Source of the DNA: Candidatus Acidiferrum typicum
GTDB lineage: Bacteria; Acidobacteriota; Terriglobia; Acidiferrales; UBA7541
Assembly: GCA_025463105.1 (NCBI GenBank)
Contig: JAOAPW010000436.1
Span: 1 to 5,151, forward strand
Reading direction: 5' to 3'
DNA length: 5,151 nt
Shown: positions 5,002-5,151 of the stretch, piece after piece
Numbering within the stretch: the stretch's first letter is position 1
How the letters are laid out: the number at the start of each line of letters is the position of its first letter
Notes under the pieces: model-generated
The model's input: the letters and a program-made list of their open reading frames with translations, nothing else
The model's database searches: none
Told to the model about the DNA's origin: nothing
Position numbers and translations under genes: made by a program

Positions 5002-5151
5002 TCAATCGCGTCGCGAGCGACGATCTTGCAATTTAGCTGCTTTAGGAAAGTGGTGGCTAAATTTGAAAACCGGCGTGCCCTCCCCGTGCCGAAAAGCCTG
5101 GGACGGATAGGCCTGTAAAACCATCCTTGTTCGCAGCAGTTGTAGAGACCG
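5002..5151. other. Non-coding right end with two small inverted repeats
   Basis: No gene can be supported here. CGTCG/CGACG (5009-5013 with 5018-5022, four-base loop) lies just after the stop of the NTF2-like gene and is followed by ATCTTGCAATTT. That is only a poor terminator. AATTTAGC (5030-5037) and GCTAAATT (5056-5063) form a perfect 8-bp inverted repeat with an 18-base loop, which could be an operator-like or terminator-like element. The rest, 5064-5151, shows nothing recognisable. Confidence 0.4.

Overview
This window is a bacterial chromosomal segment dominated by a four-gene minus-strand lysine/diaminopimelate (DAP) cluster. Transcription order is an M20 metallohydrolase (probable dapE), then dapB, dapA and dapD, running from 4000 down to 328. 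The cluster is flanked on the left by the 3' end of a plus-strand methyltransferase gene (1-177, convergent with dapD). On the right is a divergent plus-strand gene for a small exported NTF2-like/DUF4440-type protein (4537-5001).

The genes cover four of the succinylase-branch steps. DapA condenses aspartate semialdehyde with pyruvate, DapB reduces the product to tetrahydrodipicolinate, DapD succinylates it, and the M20 enzyme is the likely desuccinylase that releases LL-DAP. The aminotransferase (DapC/ArgD), the epimerase DapF and the decarboxylase LysA are not in the window. Spacing is tight (12 bp between dapE and dapB, 17 bp overlap of dapA with a TTG-started dapD), except for a 129-bp dapB-dapA gap filled by two identical hairpin repeats.

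The non-coding parts are the less ordinary side of the window. Each larger gap holds a different palindromic element: a GC-rich inverted repeat pair at 190-266, whose inner hairpin also looks like the intrinsic terminator of the dap cluster; two 30-base copies at 2136-2199; and a 30-base near-perfect palindrome at 4040-4069 in the dapE leader. The 536-bp divergent gap (4001-4536) also holds a likely dapE -10 box, a hairpin-rich GC-rich tract of unknown role (about 4141-4376), and a possible promoter for the NTF2-like gene. The last 150 bases (5002-5151) have no gene that I can support, only two small inverted repeats.

The moderately GC-rich composition, the succinylase dap cluster, the small secreted DUF4440-like protein and the style of the dispersed hairpin repeats suggest a soil-type bacterium, most likely Acidobacteriota. 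That is an inference from general familiarity, not a database result. I see no CRISPR array, insertion sequence, tRNA, rRNA or phage gene. The window looks like an ordinary core-metabolism region carrying interesting repeats, not a new defence or mobile system.
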